A DNA stretch of 37,613 bases from RGIG6374 sp045600965 (GTDB lineage Bacteria; Bacteroidota; Bacteroidia; Bacteroidales; UBA932), in contig JAZRYW010000056.1 in NCBI GenBank assembly GCA_045600965.1, forward strand, positions 1-37,613. The letters run 5' to 3'. The notes beneath the pieces were generated by a model, which ran no database searches, had not been told where the DNA came from, and saw nothing but the letters and a program-made list of their open reading frames with translations. Positions 6,958 to 15,979 of this stretch are shown one piece after another. The stretch's first letter is position 1, and the number at the start of each line of letters is the position of its first letter. A program made the position numbers and the translations under genes.

Positions 6958-7794
6958 ATGAAACTGATAGCAGACAGCGGTTCGACCAAGGTAGATTGGA
7001 GAATCATCACCGACAGGGGGATGGCGATGGAAGTGTCAACCCCCGGAATCAACCCCGTATTCCAGTCCGACGAGGCGATTGCCGATATGCTCCGCAACAG
7101 TGTTGCGACAGTGTCAGGCCAGGATGTGACCGAAGTTTTCTTCTATGGCGCCGGAGTGGTTTCCGATGAAATTGCATCAAGGCTGGATAAATGCTTCAAA
7201 TCGGTGTTTCCCGGTGCGTCCTGCGTCTTCAATTCAGATATCCTCGGGGCTGCGCGCGCCCTTTTCGGCCACCGGCCAGGCATAGCCTGCATCCTCGGCA
7301 CCGGATCCAACAGCTGTTTCTATGACGGAACAGGGATTGTCGGCAATGTCAAGGCGGGCGGGTTCATCCTTGGTGACGAGGCGTCCGGAGCATATTTCGG
7401 GAAGCTCCTGGTCTCCGATTATGTGAAGGGCCTTCTGCCGGCCGCCATTGAGAAGGAGTTCCGCAAACGCTATGGCCTGGAATATGCCGACATAGTGGCC
7501 AAGGTATATCGCGAACCGCTTCCGAGCCGCTTCCTGGCTTCCTTCAGCCCTTTTATTCTCGAATTCTGCCATCATCCCCATATCGCCAGAATGCTGCGCG
7601 AAGGTTTCGATGCATTCTTTGCGCGTAATGTCGCGCAATATGATTACAGGCATTTCGAGGTCGGGTTTGTCGGGTCCGTCGCCTTCCACTACAGGGAGTT
7701 CATCGAGAAGTCGGCGAAGGTCAACAATATACGGCTCGCTTCCGTCATCAAGTCTCCAATAGACGCTCTCGCGGCATACCACGCCGGTCAATAA
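6958..7794 (+). CDS. BadF/BcrA-type ATPase, probable N-acetylglucosamine kinase
   Basis: The 278-residue protein belongs to the ASKHA sugar-kinase/BadF-BadG-BcrA fold. Its N-terminal phosphate-binding loop is ADSGSTKVDW (residues 5-14), and a second phosphate loop is GTGSNSCFYDG near residue 115. Relatives in Bacteroidetes are annotated as N-acetylglucosamine kinases that phosphorylate GlcNAc for amino-sugar recycling. The substrate cannot be proven from the motifs alone. It starts five bases after the short inverted repeat and no good promoter match is visible there, though the repeat holds TCACTTTG, one base from the -7 consensus. recR begins 15 bases after its stop, so the two are probably co-transcribed. 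Confidence 0.8.
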   Translation: MKLIADSGSTKVDWRIITDRGMAMEVSTPGINPVFQSDEAIADMLRNSVATVSGQDVTEVFFYGAGVVSDEIASRLDKCFKSVFPGASCVFNSDILGAARALFGHRPGIACILGTGSNSCFYDGTGIVGNVKAGGFILGDEASGAYFGKLLVSDYVKGLLPAAIEKEFRKRYGLEYADIVAKVYREPLPSRFLASFSPFILEFCHHPHIARMLREGFDAFFARNVAQYDYRHFEVGFVGSVAFHYREFIEKSAKVNNIRLASVIKSPIDALAAYHAGQ

Positions 7795-7809
7795 CGGTTA
7801 CGTTCGGAA

Positions 7810-8427
7810 ATGGGATATTCGAAGGATCTTTCATCAGGACTGCTGGAAAATGCAGTGGAGGCATTCGCCTCGCTTCCCGGAATCGGTGACAAGACTGCGC
7901 TGAGACTGGCTCTGCATATGCTCCGTCAGAGCGAGGAGAGTGTCGGACGGTTCACCTCCGCCATAGCTGATTTCCGTCGCAACATAAGGTTCTGCCCTCA
8001 GTGCGGGATGATTTCCGACGGCGGCCTGTGCAGCGTATGCGCCGACGCCCGCAGAGACACCGGCCTTATTTGTGTGGTGGAAAGCATACGTGATGTCCTG
8101 AGCATTGAGAACACCGGCAGTTATAACGGCCTCTATCACGTGCTCGGAGGCATCATTTCCCCTATGGACGGAATCGGCCCGTCGGACATCGCTGTGGACA
8201 GCCTTGTCGGCAGGATTGCAAAAGGCGGGGTGGAGGAGGTCATACTTGCGCTCAGCACCTCCCTGGAGGGGGAGACCACATCCTTCTACATCTGCAAGAA
8301 GGTTTCCGCCTTCCCTGTGAAAGTGTCCGCAATCGCCCGGGGCGTCGGATTCGGAGATGACCTTGAGTATACGGACGAGTTCACTCTGGGCCGTTCCATC
8401 ACCGACAGGCAGCCCTTCAGGATGTAG
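7810..8427 (+). CDS. recR: Recombination mediator protein RecR
   Basis: The 205-residue length is usual for RecR, which works with RecF/RecO to load RecA at gapped DNA. Visible landmarks in order are the helix-hairpin-helix SLPGIGDKTALRLALH (21-36), a C4 zinc finger with Cys62, Cys65, Cys74 and Cys77, and a Toprim domain from about residue 85. The Toprim domain includes VVES-RDVLSIENTG and the YHVLGGIISPMDGIGP segment typical of RecR. The C-terminus has the conserved ARG-GFGDDLEYTDEFTLGR-like block. A probable intrinsic terminator at 8434-8459 closes this operon and overlaps the corA promoter. Confidence 0.97.
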   Translation: MGYSKDLSSGLLENAVEAFASLPGIGDKTALRLALHMLRQSEESVGRFTSAIADFRRNIRFCPQCGMISDGGLCSVCADARRDTGLICVVESIRDVLSIENTGSYNGLYHVLGGIISPMDGIGPSDIAVDSLVGRIAKGGVEEVILALSTSLEGETTSFYICKKVSAFPVKVSAIARGVGFGDDLEYTDEFTLGRSITDRQPFRM

Positions 8428-8433
8428 CCTTTC

Positions 8434-8459
8434 CAACCTTTCCCGCGGGGTTGTTTTTT
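8434..8459 (+). terminator. Probable intrinsic terminator after recR
   Basis: CAACC (8434-8438) pairs with GGTTG (8449-8453) around a ten-base loop that can itself fold, and six T follow at 8454-8459. It lies six bases after the recR stop. The TTG in its 3' arm also serves as the -33 element of the corA promoter. Confidence 0.6.
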
Positions 8460-8480
8460 GAAAAATATTGTTTACCTTTG
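8451..8480 (+). promoter_or_regulatory. corA promoter, Bacteroidetes RpoD type
   Basis: TTG at 8451-8453 and TACCTTTG at 8473-8480 are separated by 19 bases, matching the Bacteroidetes consensus. Transcription should start near 8487. This argues that corA begins at the ATG at 8523, not at the in-frame ATG at 8451. Confidence 0.85.
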
Positions 8481-8522
8481 CAACGCGCTCGGGAAGGCGT
8501 GCAGATACTCAAAAACAGCGGG

Positions 8523-9473
8523 ATGATCCAGATTTTCTACAGACATAACGGGCTCGTGGAAGTGGGTGAGAGCCTCTCCATACTGCAGGAGATCAGGCGT
8601 GATGAGCTTCTCTGGATAGATCTCCTTTCCCCGTCCGGAGAAGAGAAGAAGGCCGTTGAAACATATCTCGACACCACTCTGCAGAGCCGCGCGCAGGCTG
8701 AGGAGATCGAGAGTTCCTCCCGTTTTTCCGAAACCGACGATGTCCTCTTCGCAAACACCAACTTTATGATACCGAGCGCCGAGAATTATACCATCGAGCC
8801 GGTTTCATTCATCGTGACCGACGAGGGCTCCCTTGTTTCCATAAGGAACGTGCCCCTGCGCTCATTCACCGATATTCAGCGCCGCCTGTCCGTCACGGCC
8901 AAGTCGATGACTTCAGGTCTCCACGTTCTGGTGAGTGTCCTTGAGAACAGGATCGATATGGATGCCGATATGATAGAGCTGATGAGCAAGGAGATAGCGC
9001 AGTACAGCAAACGGGTCAGCCTGGGTGAGGATGTCAGCGAGGAATTCCTGCTTGACATCAACCAGATGCAGGAGAACACGATGCTCGTGCGCGAGAATGT
9101 GGTCGACAAGCAGAGGATGCTTTCAAGTATGCTCAAGAGCGACAAGTTCCCTCCCGAGACAATAGGCAAGTTCGAAGTGCTTCTCAAGGACGTGTCCTCA
9201 CTGATCAACCACACCAACTTCGACTTCGAGCGTCTTGAATATCTGCAGAACACCGTATTGGGCCTTATCAATCTGGAGCAGAACAAGATAATGAAGATCT
9301 TCACCTTCGTTTCCCTGCTGCTGATGCCTGCGACACTTGTCGCCAGTTTCTACGGGATGAACGTCCACCTGCCGCTGGAAGGCTGGCAGTGGTCCTGGCT
9401 TGCCATCCTCGGCGTGATGGTGATGGTGATTGTCGCAGTGTTCCTGGTCTTCAAGAAACGCAGGATGCTCTGA
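8523..9473 (+). CDS. corA: CorA-family magnesium/divalent cation transporter
   Basis: The product (316 residues from this start) is a CorA-type channel. It has a long soluble N-terminal alpha/beta and coiled-coil region, then two C-terminal membrane helices. The hallmark YGMN motif ends the first helix (FYGMNVHLPLEGW), followed by a short loop and a basic tail (KKRRML). The open frame extends upstream to 8451, but the promoter lies inside that extension and the extra residues do not resemble CorA, so the ATG at 8523 is preferred. Function is Mg2+ (or Co2+/Ni2+) entry across the inner membrane. It appears to be a single-gene unit. Confidence 0.92.
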   Translation: MIQIFYRHNGLVEVGESLSILQEIRRDELLWIDLLSPSGEEKKAVETYLDTTLQSRAQAEEIESSSRFSETDDVLFANTNFMIPSAENYTIEPVSFIVTDEGSLVSIRNVPLRSFTDIQRRLSVTAKSMTSGLHVLVSVLENRIDMDADMIELMSKEIAQYSKRVSLGEDVSEEFLLDINQMQENTMLVRENVVDKQRMLSSMLKSDKFPPETIGKFEVLLKDVSSLINHTNFDFERLEYLQNTVLGLINLEQNKIMKIFTFVSLLLMPATLVASFYGMNVHLPLEGWQWSWLAILGVMVMVIVAVFLVFKKRRML

Positions 9474-9495
9474 CCGGACGCTTCATCATCTAAAT

Positions 9496-9526
9496 TTGCT
9501 AATCTTGATAAATTAGTTTATATTTG
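9496..9526 (+). promoter_or_regulatory. rpsA promoter, Bacteroidetes RpoD type
   Basis: TTG at 9496-9498 and TATATTTG at 9519-9526 are 20 bases apart. A roughly 55-base AT-rich leader follows up to the rpsA start at 9590. Confidence 0.8.
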
Positions 9527-9589
9527 CGTCCCCTCCAAAAAGGGGGTCTATAAATATTGTTCAACTTCTAATTCGCTTAAAATTTAATT

Positions 9590-11464
9590 ATGGAAGAAGA
9601 AAAAACAGTTCTCGAACCCGTAGAGGTTCAGGCAAATGCTGAAGAGGCTCCCGTTGCCGAAAAGAAGCAGCGGAAGAGCAACGCATCCGTTGACAACGAC
9701 AAGTTCAACTGGGATGCTTTTGAATCAGAGTCATCAATCTATGACGTTGAAAAGAGTCAGATTGAGGAAAGTTACAACAACACCCTCTCGAAGGTCATCG
9801 AAAATGACGTTGTCGAAGGTACTGTAGTTGCACTCAACAAGCGCGAGGTGATCGTAAACATCGGTTACAAGAGCGAAGGCGTCATCAGCGTCAACGAATT
9901 CCGTTACAATCCCGAACTCGCAGCGGGCGACACCGTGGAGGTATACGTCGAAACTGCAGAGGACAGGAAGGGCCAGCTCATCCTTTCCCACAAGAAGGCA
10001 CGCTCGCTCCGCTCCTGGGACAGGGTTAACGAAGCGTTCGAGAAGGACGAAATCGTCAAGGGTTACATCAAGTGCCGCACCAAGGGCGGTATGATCGTTG
10101 ACGTGTTCGGCATCGAGGCATTCCTTCCCGGTTCACAGATTGATGTCAAGCCCATCAGGGACTACGACATATTCGTCAACAAGACAATGGAGTTCAAGAT
10201 CGTCAAGATCAATCAGGAATTCCGCAACGTTGTCGTTACACACAAGGCAATCATCGAAGCCGACCACGAAGCCCAGAAGGCAGACATCCTCGGCAAGCTC
10301 AAGAAGGGTGACATCATCGAAGGTACCGTCAAGAACATCACCTCCTACGGCGTATTCATCGACCTGGGCGGCGTGGACGGTCTTATCCACATCACAGACC
10401 TCAGCTGGGGCCGCGTAAACCACCCCGAAGAGATAGTCAGTCTCGACCAGAAGATCAATGTCGTCATCCTCGACTTCGACGAAACCAAGAAGAGAATCGC
10501 CCTTGGTCTCAAGCAGCTTATGCCTCATCCTTGGGATACTCTCGACGAAAACCTCAAGGTCGGTGACACCGTCAAGGGTAAGGTCGTCGTCATTGCCGAC
10601 TACGGCGCATTCGTTGAAGTTCAGCCCGGCGTTGAAGGTCTCATCCACGTTTCAGAAATGAGCTGGAGCCTCCATCTCCGTTCGGCACAGGACTTCCTCA
10701 AGATCGGTGACGAAGTTGAGGCGCAGATCCTCACCCTCGACCGTGAAGAGAAGAAGATGTCCCTCGGTATCAAGCAGCTCAAACCGGATCCGTGGGCAAC
10801 TATCACTGAAAAATATCCCGTCAACTCACGTCACACCGCAACCGTCCGCAACTTCACCAATTTCGGTGTGTTCGTAGAGCTTGAAGAAGGCGTCGACGGT
10901 CTTGTTCATATCAGCGACCTCAGCTGGACCCAGCGCATCAAGCATCCTTCAGAGTTCACCTCCATCGGCGAACCCCTCGAAGTCGTCGTTCTCGAAGTCG
11001 ATCAGGAAAACCGTCGACTCAGTCTCGGCCACAAGCAGCTTGAAGACAATCCCTGGGACACTTACGAGACCATCTACACTGTAGGTTCCGTTCATCAGGG
11101 CACAGTTGCAAACATCGGTGACAAGTTCGCCACCATCTCTCTCGGTGAAGGCATAGAAGGCACCTGCAGCCTCCGCAACCTTACCAAGGAAGACGGTACT
11201 CAGGCCGCTCAGGGCGAAGTGATCGACTTCAAGGTCGTTGAATTCAACAAGTCCAACAAGAAGATCGCCCTCTCCCACAGCAAGCTCTTCGAGGAAGTGA
11301 AGCGTGAAGCCGAAATCAAGGAAAGGGCAGAACGCAGCAGCGAGGCTGACTCCACCCAGAAGGCTGTGAAGAAGCTCAAGGCCAACCTTGAAAAGGCAAC
11401 CCTCGGTGACATCTCCGAGCTCGCAGCCCTCAAGGACGAGATGGAAAAGCAGGCAAATCAGTAA
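9590..11464 (+). CDS. rpsA: 30S ribosomal protein S1
   Basis: The 624-residue protein contains six S1 RNA-binding domains at roughly 72-139, 153-225, 242-312, 327-398, 414-485 and 500-565. Domains 3-5 show the clearest motif (GVFIDLGGVDGLIHITDLSW and close relatives). An acidic N-terminal tail and a charged helical C-terminal tail flank them. Protein S1 binds mRNA on the 30S subunit; it is kept in this phylum although Shine-Dalgarno use is weak. The codon choice is visibly more restricted than in neighbouring genes (AAG, GAC, CTC and ATC dominate), as expected for a highly expressed gene. The stop overlaps the next start by one base. Confidence 0.97.
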   Translation: MEEEKTVLEPVEVQANAEEAPVAEKKQRKSNASVDNDKFNWDAFESESSIYDVEKSQIEESYNNTLSKVIENDVVEGTVVALNKREVIVNIGYKSEGVISVNEFRYNPELAAGDTVEVYVETAEDRKGQLILSHKKARSLRSWDRVNEAFEKDEIVKGYIKCRTKGGMIVDVFGIEAFLPGSQIDVKPIRDYDIFVNKTMEFKIVKINQEFRNVVVTHKAIIEADHEAQKADILGKLKKGDIIEGTVKNITSYGVFIDLGGVDGLIHITDLSWGRVNHPEEIVSLDQKINVVILDFDETKKRIALGLKQLMPHPWDTLDENLKVGDTVKGKVVVIADYGAFVEVQPGVEGLIHVSEMSWSLHLRSAQDFLKIGDEVEAQILTLDREEKKMSLGIKQLKPDPWATITEKYPVNSRHTATVRNFTNFGVFVELEEGVDGLVHISDLSWTQRIKHPSEFTSIGEPLEVVVLEVDQENRRLSLGHKQLEDNPWDTYETIYTVGSVHQGTVANIGDKFATISLGEGIEGTCSLRNLTKEDGTQAAQGEVIDFKVVEFNKSNKKIALSHSKLFEEVKREAEIKERAERSSEADSTQKAVKKLKANLEKATLGDISELAALKDEMEKQANQ

Positions 11465-12396
11465 TGAACTTCACTCTGACCACCTTGGGAACGGCTTCAG
11501 CCCTCCCTACGGTTAGCAGATATCCAAGCGCCCACGTTCTTAACATACGTGGGCGTTTGTTCTTGATTGACTGTGGAGAAGGCTGCCAGATGCAGTTGCG
11601 CCGCTATGGCGTGTCGATGCTCAACATCGACCATATCTTCATTTCGCATCTGCACGGCGACCATTGCTTCGGACTGTTCGGCCTCCTCTCGACGATGGGA
11701 ATGATGAACCGTACCACGCCGCTCACCATTCACGCGCCTTTCCTTTTCGGGAACATCCTGAAATTCTTTATGGATAATTTCACGGAAGGCCTGCCTTTCG
11801 AGGTCCGGCACGAAACCCTTCAGGGAAAGGAACCCAGACTGATTTTCGAGACAAGGAACATAGAGGCGCTTTCCTTCGGCCTCAATCACAGGATTGACGC
11901 CTTCGGCTTCATTTTCAGGGAGAAGGAGCCTGAACTGAATGTACATAAGTGGCTGATTGAAAGGGATGCTCTGACTCTCCACGAGATTGTCGCCCTCAAG
12001 GGCGGAAATGACGTGACAAGGGAGGACGGGACCGTATTGAAAGCGTCCGTCTATACCTACCGTCCATTCGAACCCCGCACTTATGTCCATTGCTGTGACA
12101 CCGCTCCCTTCGCCAGGGAAGCGGAATATGCGAAGGGTGCGACTTTGCTCTATCACGAGGCCACTTTCGAGTCGTCGATGGCCCGGAAGGCCGCCGCAAC
12201 ATTCCATTCCACCGCTCTTCAGGCGGCGCAGGTCGCACTGGAAGCAGGGGCCGGCCGTCTTGTCATAGGGCATTATTCATCGAGGTATACGGATCCTGCG
12301 CCGCTCGTGGAAGAGGCGAGGACCATATTCCCCGAAACATATCCTGCAAAGGAAGGCTCGGTTTTTGAACTGCCTCTCGTAAAGAATGAACAATGA
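11464..12396 (+). CDS. rnz: Ribonuclease Z (tRNA 3'-end processing)
   Basis: The 310-residue metallo-beta-lactamase fold enzyme has the zinc-binding motif SHLHGDHCFGL with His62, His64, Asp66 and His67. It also has a downstream HCCDTAPFA segment and the late YHEATF and GHYSSRY motifs typical of RNase Z. It cuts pre-tRNAs at the 3' side of the discriminator. This fits the nearby tRNA-Thr gene, which encodes no CCA. It begins in the overlapping TAATG of the rpsA stop and its own stop overlaps the next gene by four bases, so all three genes are probably translated from one mRNA. Confidence 0.95.
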   Translation: MNFTLTTLGTASALPTVSRYPSAHVLNIRGRLFLIDCGEGCQMQLRRYGVSMLNIDHIFISHLHGDHCFGLFGLLSTMGMMNRTTPLTIHAPFLFGNILKFFMDNFTEGLPFEVRHETLQGKEPRLIFETRNIEALSFGLNHRIDAFGFIFREKEPELNVHKWLIERDALTLHEIVALKGGNDVTREDGTVLKASVYTYRPFEPRTYVHCCDTAPFAREAEYAKGATLLYHEATFESSMARKAAATFHSTALQAAQVALEAGAGRLVIGHYSSRYTDPAPLVEEARTIFPETYPAKEGSVFELPLVKNEQ

Positions 12397-13994
12397 TGAA
12401 GAAGATATTCCTTATGCTTCTGCTCGCGCTCCCATTGTCAGCCGGAGCCCAGAGCCTTATGACCTCACAGGTGCGCAAACTCGCCGAGACCATATACTGC
12501 ATAGAAAACTTTTACCTCGACACGGTCAACGTTGACAAACTTGTCAATGACGCTTTGACAGACCTTATTTCAAAGCTTGACCCGCATTCGGCATTCGTGC
12601 CGGCCTCTGAGGCAGATGCTTTCAATTCGGAGATAGAAGGTGAGTTCGAGGGCGTGGGCGTATCCTTCCGCATATATAAGGACACTCTGTCCGTCGAGGA
12701 TGTGATAGCCGGAGGACCCAGCGAAAGGGTGGGCATACGGCCTCACGACTGCATTATCGCAGTGGACGGGCAATCTATAGCCGGTGTGAAGATTACCAAC
12801 GAAAAGGTGTTCTCCCTCCTGAGGGGCCCCAAGGGCAGTCAGGTGACTCTGACGGTTCTTCGGCGGGGCGTTGACGAACCGATGGATTTCGTCCTGCACC
12901 GCGACGTCATCCCGGTCAGCACCGTGCCCCTCGCATTCGAGCCTGAACCGGGATACCTGTACATCAGAGTCTCCCGTTTCGCAAAAAACACCGTGGACGA
13001 AATCATTCCGGTGGTGGGAGGTCTTGACCATCCGTTGAAGGGACTGATATTGGACCTTTCCGACAATGGCGGAGGCGCACTTGCCACAGCCCTGTCGCTT
13101 ACTGACCAGTTCCTTGAGAAGGGCGACAACATACTTACCACTGAATCGAGGGGACTGGAGGTCTCCTCCTTCGAGGCAAGCGGCAGAGGCGTGATGAAGA
13201 ACGTGGCCCTGGCCGTGATAATCAATGAGAACAGCGCTTCTGCCAGTGAAATCGTGTCAGGCGCTCTGCAGGACAATGACAGGGCCGTGATCATCGGAAG
13301 GAAGTCCTTCGGCAAGGGACTTGTCCAGAGAGTCGTGCCCCTGTCCGATGGCGATGAACTTAAACTCACTGTATCCCGATACCGCACGCCTTCGGGTCGC
13401 TGCATCCAGTCGCCATACGAACTTGGAAAGCAGGAGGAATACTACAAGGCATTTATGGCCCGCTACCGGAGAGGGGAGTCATTCAACCGTGACAGCATCA
13501 CTTTCGACCGCAACCAGACCTTCAGGACCGTCAAAAGCGGCAGGGAGGTTTACGGAGGCGGCGGAATAATGCCTGACATATTCATACCGGCCGACACGAC
13601 CTGGCAGAGCGAATATTATCTTCAGCTGGTACGAAAGAGTCTGATCACGGATTTCGCCTATTCCTACGCCTCCGGGTTCAGGGACTCCCTCATCACCCTG
13701 TTCCCCGATCCTGAATCATTCAGGGAAGGCTTTACGGCCGAAGGCGAGCCTTACGGAAGTCTGCTCGAGTATGCGGCCATCAATGGCGTACCGAAGCCTG
13801 AATCCATGGCGGATGTGACGGCTGACCGCATAAGGCTGTATGTCTCGGCCATAATGGCGCAGACGCTGTACGGGTCCCGCTACTACTACCTGACCATTTT
13901 GCAGTCGGGTGTTTACCGTGAGTACGAAAAGGCTTTGGAAGTGGTCAGGAACTGGGATACCTATCGTGACGAGATTCTGCTCAAGGCCCGCTGA
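12393..13994 (+). CDS. C-terminal processing peptidase, S41 family with PDZ domain
   Basis: The 533-residue protein starts with a Sec signal peptide (cleavage near AGAQ, residue 20), followed by an N-terminal helical part. A PDZ domain (about 85-170) has the GVGVSF and GIRPHDCIIAVDG strands, and an S41 core follows. The core has LDLSDNGGGAL (220-230), the catalytic serine in NSASASE (Ser283) and the catalytic lysine in FGKGLVQ (Lys308), spaced as in CtpA/D1P. A long C-terminal extension of about 150 residues is common in Bacteroidetes members. It acts in the periplasm on C-termini of envelope proteins. Its last 34 bases overlap the 3' end of the convergent mltG gene. Confidence 0.92.
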   Translation: MMKKIFLMLLLALPLSAGAQSLMTSQVRKLAETIYCIENFYLDTVNVDKLVNDALTDLISKLDPHSAFVPASEADAFNSEIEGEFEGVGVSFRIYKDTLSVEDVIAGGPSERVGIRPHDCIIAVDGQSIAGVKITNEKVFSLLRGPKGSQVTLTVLRRGVDEPMDFVLHRDVIPVSTVPLAFEPEPGYLYIRVSRFAKNTVDEIIPVVGGLDHPLKGLILDLSDNGGGALATALSLTDQFLEKGDNILTTESRGLEVSSFEASGRGVMKNVALAVIINENSASASEIVSGALQDNDRAVIIGRKSFGKGLVQRVVPLSDGDELKLTVSRYRTPSGRCIQSPYELGKQEEYYKAFMARYRRGESFNRDSITFDRNQTFRTVKSGREVYGGGGIMPDIFIPADTTWQSEYYLQLVRKSLITDFAYSYASGFRDSLITLFPDPESFREGFTAEGEPYGSLLEYAAINGVPKPESMADVTADRIRLYVSAIMAQTLYGSRYYYLTILQSGVYREYEKALEVVRNWDTYRDEILLKAR

Positions 13995-14992
13995 TAGCGC
14001 GCTGCGTTGGCATTGTGCTCCGTAAGGGATACGGCGAAATTGTGCTGTCCGTCAAAAGTCTCCCTCGCGCAGAAATAAAGGTAGTTGTGCCTCTCGTAGT
14101 TGAGCACGGCGTCTATGGCCTTGATTGTGGGTATCGTGATCGGCCCGGGAGGCAGGCCCCTGTATCTGTATGTGTTATAGGGGGAATCCACTTCGAGGTG
14201 TTTCTTCAGCACCCGTTTCGGACGGGGCTCGCCCAATGCGAAGAGTACGGTCGGGTCGGCCTGCAGAGGCATACCCCTTTTAAGCCTGTTCATATAGACA
14301 CCGGCAATCCTGGGCTGCTCGGGCTCATATTTGCTTTCTTCCACCACTATCGATGCAAGAGTCACCACTTCATCCCTTGAAAGGCCTATGGCGTCGGCCC
14401 CGGCCATCCTTTCCTCTGTCCAGAATGCGTCATATTCCTTCTTCATCCTTTCCAGAAAGGCGCGCGGAGTCGTCGTCCAGTAGAACTGGTAGGTGTTGGG
14501 GATTATCAATGAAATGTAATTGGCCTCGTTGAATCCCAGGCTGTCACGGATGGATGAATCCGAGAAGGTCCTGACGAACTCCGCCGAATCCGCCTCGAAT
14601 TTCGAACAGACAAGTGCGGCCATCCTTTCCATCGAGCGGACATAGCCGTTGATTGTCACGTTCTGCGGCGTCTGCCATCCCAATGCCAGCATTCTTACAA
14701 GATACTTGTTGCTCTTGCCGGCTGTGAACTCATATCTGCCGGGCCTGAACCCTTCCTGCAACCTCATTCCCTTCGCCGCCTTCCTGAAGGAATCGAAATC
14801 CCTTACAGCCCCGCACCCGTTGACCTTGTCCAGAAGGTCGGCGTAGGAGTCGGAACCGTAGACGTATATCAGTCCCTTGCCTTCGGTATTCGAGGCTATG
14901 TATGTGCGATAGTAGTTTATGACAATTACGCCTGCAGCCAGAAGAAGGGCAAGCAGGATGAGTATGATGCTCTTATTGCTGTTTGATTTCAT
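13961..14992 (-). CDS. mltG: Endolytic murein transglycosylase MltG
   Basis: The 343-residue YceG/MltG-family protein has one N-terminal membrane helix (about residues 8-27) and a periplasmic domain. The conserved core ASIVVEESKYEPEQPRIAGV lies at about 213-232, with Glu218/219 at the catalytic position, followed by YMNRLKRGMPLQADPTVLFALG and the later SPYNTYRYRGLPPGPI block. MltG cuts nascent glycan strands near the site of synthesis. It is the second gene of a minus-strand pair with a GH73-LysM glucosaminidase; their reading frames overlap by 20 bases. Its 3' end runs into the convergent peptidase gene with no room for a separate terminator. Confidence 0.93.
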   Translation of the reverse strand: MKSNSNKSIILILLALLLAAGVIVINYYRTYIASNTEGKGLIYVYGSDSYADLLDKVNGCGAVRDFDSFRKAAKGMRLQEGFRPGRYEFTAGKSNKYLVRMLALGWQTPQNVTINGYVRSMERMAALVCSKFEADSAEFVRTFSDSSIRDSLGFNEANYISLIIPNTYQFYWTTTPRAFLERMKKEYDAFWTEERMAGADAIGLSRDEVVTLASIVVEESKYEPEQPRIAGVYMNRLKRGMPLQADPTVLFALGEPRPKRVLKKHLEVDSPYNTYRYRGLPPGPITIPTIKAIDAVLNYERHNYLYFCARETFDGQHNFAVSLTEHNANAARYQRALSRISSR

Positions 14993-15932
14993 CTGTCTTC
15001 CTGAGTTTCAGAACCGAACCTGGAACGGGCTCCTCGCCCTTCCTCAGGCCGTTGTACTTGCGGATGCAATCGATCCTTACGCCGTAGCGCTGGGATATTG
15101 AGAGCATAGTGTCCCCATCGTCGACAACGTGCTTGTCGATATGCTCTGCGCTCTGCCTTTTCTTGCGTTCAATGTATATTCTGCTTCCTGCGGGGATTGA
15201 ATCATTTCTTGCGGCGTCGTTGAACCTTATCAGCTCTGTGGCCGACAGGTCGAACTCCCTTGCAAGGGACTTCCAGGTGTCGAGACCGTTGGCCACGACA
15301 TAGGCCACGCCGTTGACTTCCATTACATCGCGTTCCAGGGATATTGTGCCGTACTTGCCCGGAGCCTTCACTGGAAGTTCTATTTCCTTGAGTATGACGG
15401 GCAGGGGAGCGCCGGCCGTGTCTTCCGTAACCCGTATGTCGAAACGGCTGAGATTGTACTGCTCGATTATTCCTATCAGCAGTTCGGGGTAACGGGGATT
15501 GGTGGCGTAGCCGGCCTGCTTGAGCCCGTATGCCCATCCTTTGTAGTCAGTGGGTTCAAGGGCGAACAGGTCGCGGTAGCGCACCTTGAAACGCAGGAAG
15601 TCGGAATGGTCGGCGAATGACTGCTCGACTGAATCATACTTGCGGAAGCATTCGTTCGGCGCGTCGTCGTCCTGACGGTAGGTCTTGCCCTCCCAGTTAC
15701 TGCACTTGATGCCGAAGTGGTTGTTCGCCTTAACTGCCAGTGCCGAGCGTCCGCTGTCCGATTCCAGTATGCCCTGGGCGAGCGTGATGCTGGCAGGGAC
15801 GCCGGATTCGGTCATCTGCCTTACGGCCATATCGGAATACTTCTCTATGTATTGCGCCTTTGGATCCTGCCCGTATGCCAGACAGGGGCTCAGGGCCATA
15901 ACTGCGGCCAGAATTGTGATGATCTGTTTCAT
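14973..15932 (-). CDS. Glucosaminidase (GH73) with two LysM domains
   Basis: The 319-residue protein has a signal peptide ending near AYGQ (residue 22) and a GH73 endo-beta-N-acetylglucosaminidase domain at about 30-165. The putative catalytic Glu57 is in GILESDSGRS, with the conserved NNHFGIKC just after. Two LysM peptidoglycan-binding modules follow, at about 198-245 and 264-310. It should hydrolyse peptidoglycan glycan strands in the periplasm. Its neighbour downstream is mltG, making a two-gene murein-cutting operon. The promoter lies at 15950-15979 and draws its -33 element from a small palindrome. Confidence 0.92.
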   Translation of the reverse strand: MKQIITILAAVMALSPCLAYGQDPKAQYIEKYSDMAVRQMTESGVPASITLAQGILESDSGRSALAVKANNHFGIKCSNWEGKTYRQDDDAPNECFRKYDSVEQSFADHSDFLRFKVRYRDLFALEPTDYKGWAYGLKQAGYATNPRYPELLIGIIEQYNLSRFDIRVTEDTAGAPLPVILKEIELPVKAPGKYGTISLERDVMEVNGVAYVVANGLDTWKSLAREFDLSATELIRFNDAARNDSIPAGSRIYIERKKRQSAEHIDKHVVDDGDTMLSISQRYGVRIDCIRKYNGLRKGEEPVPGSVLKLRKTDEIKQQ

Positions 15933-15949
15933 CGGTCCTTTGAATTACA

Positions 15950-15979
15950 CAAAGGTACTATATTATTCAAGTTTCGCAA
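15950..15979 (-). promoter_or_regulatory. Promoter of the glucosaminidase-mltG operon
   Basis: Read on the minus strand, TTG (15979-15977) and TACCTTTG (15957-15950) are 19 bases apart, matching the phylum consensus. The TTG is part of the palindrome at 15970-15989. The leader before the start codon is short, about ten bases. Confidence 0.8.

Noticed and set aside
8451..8522. Upstream start for corA at 8451
   Set aside because: The extension contains the promoter and the recR terminator, and its residues do not resemble CorA.
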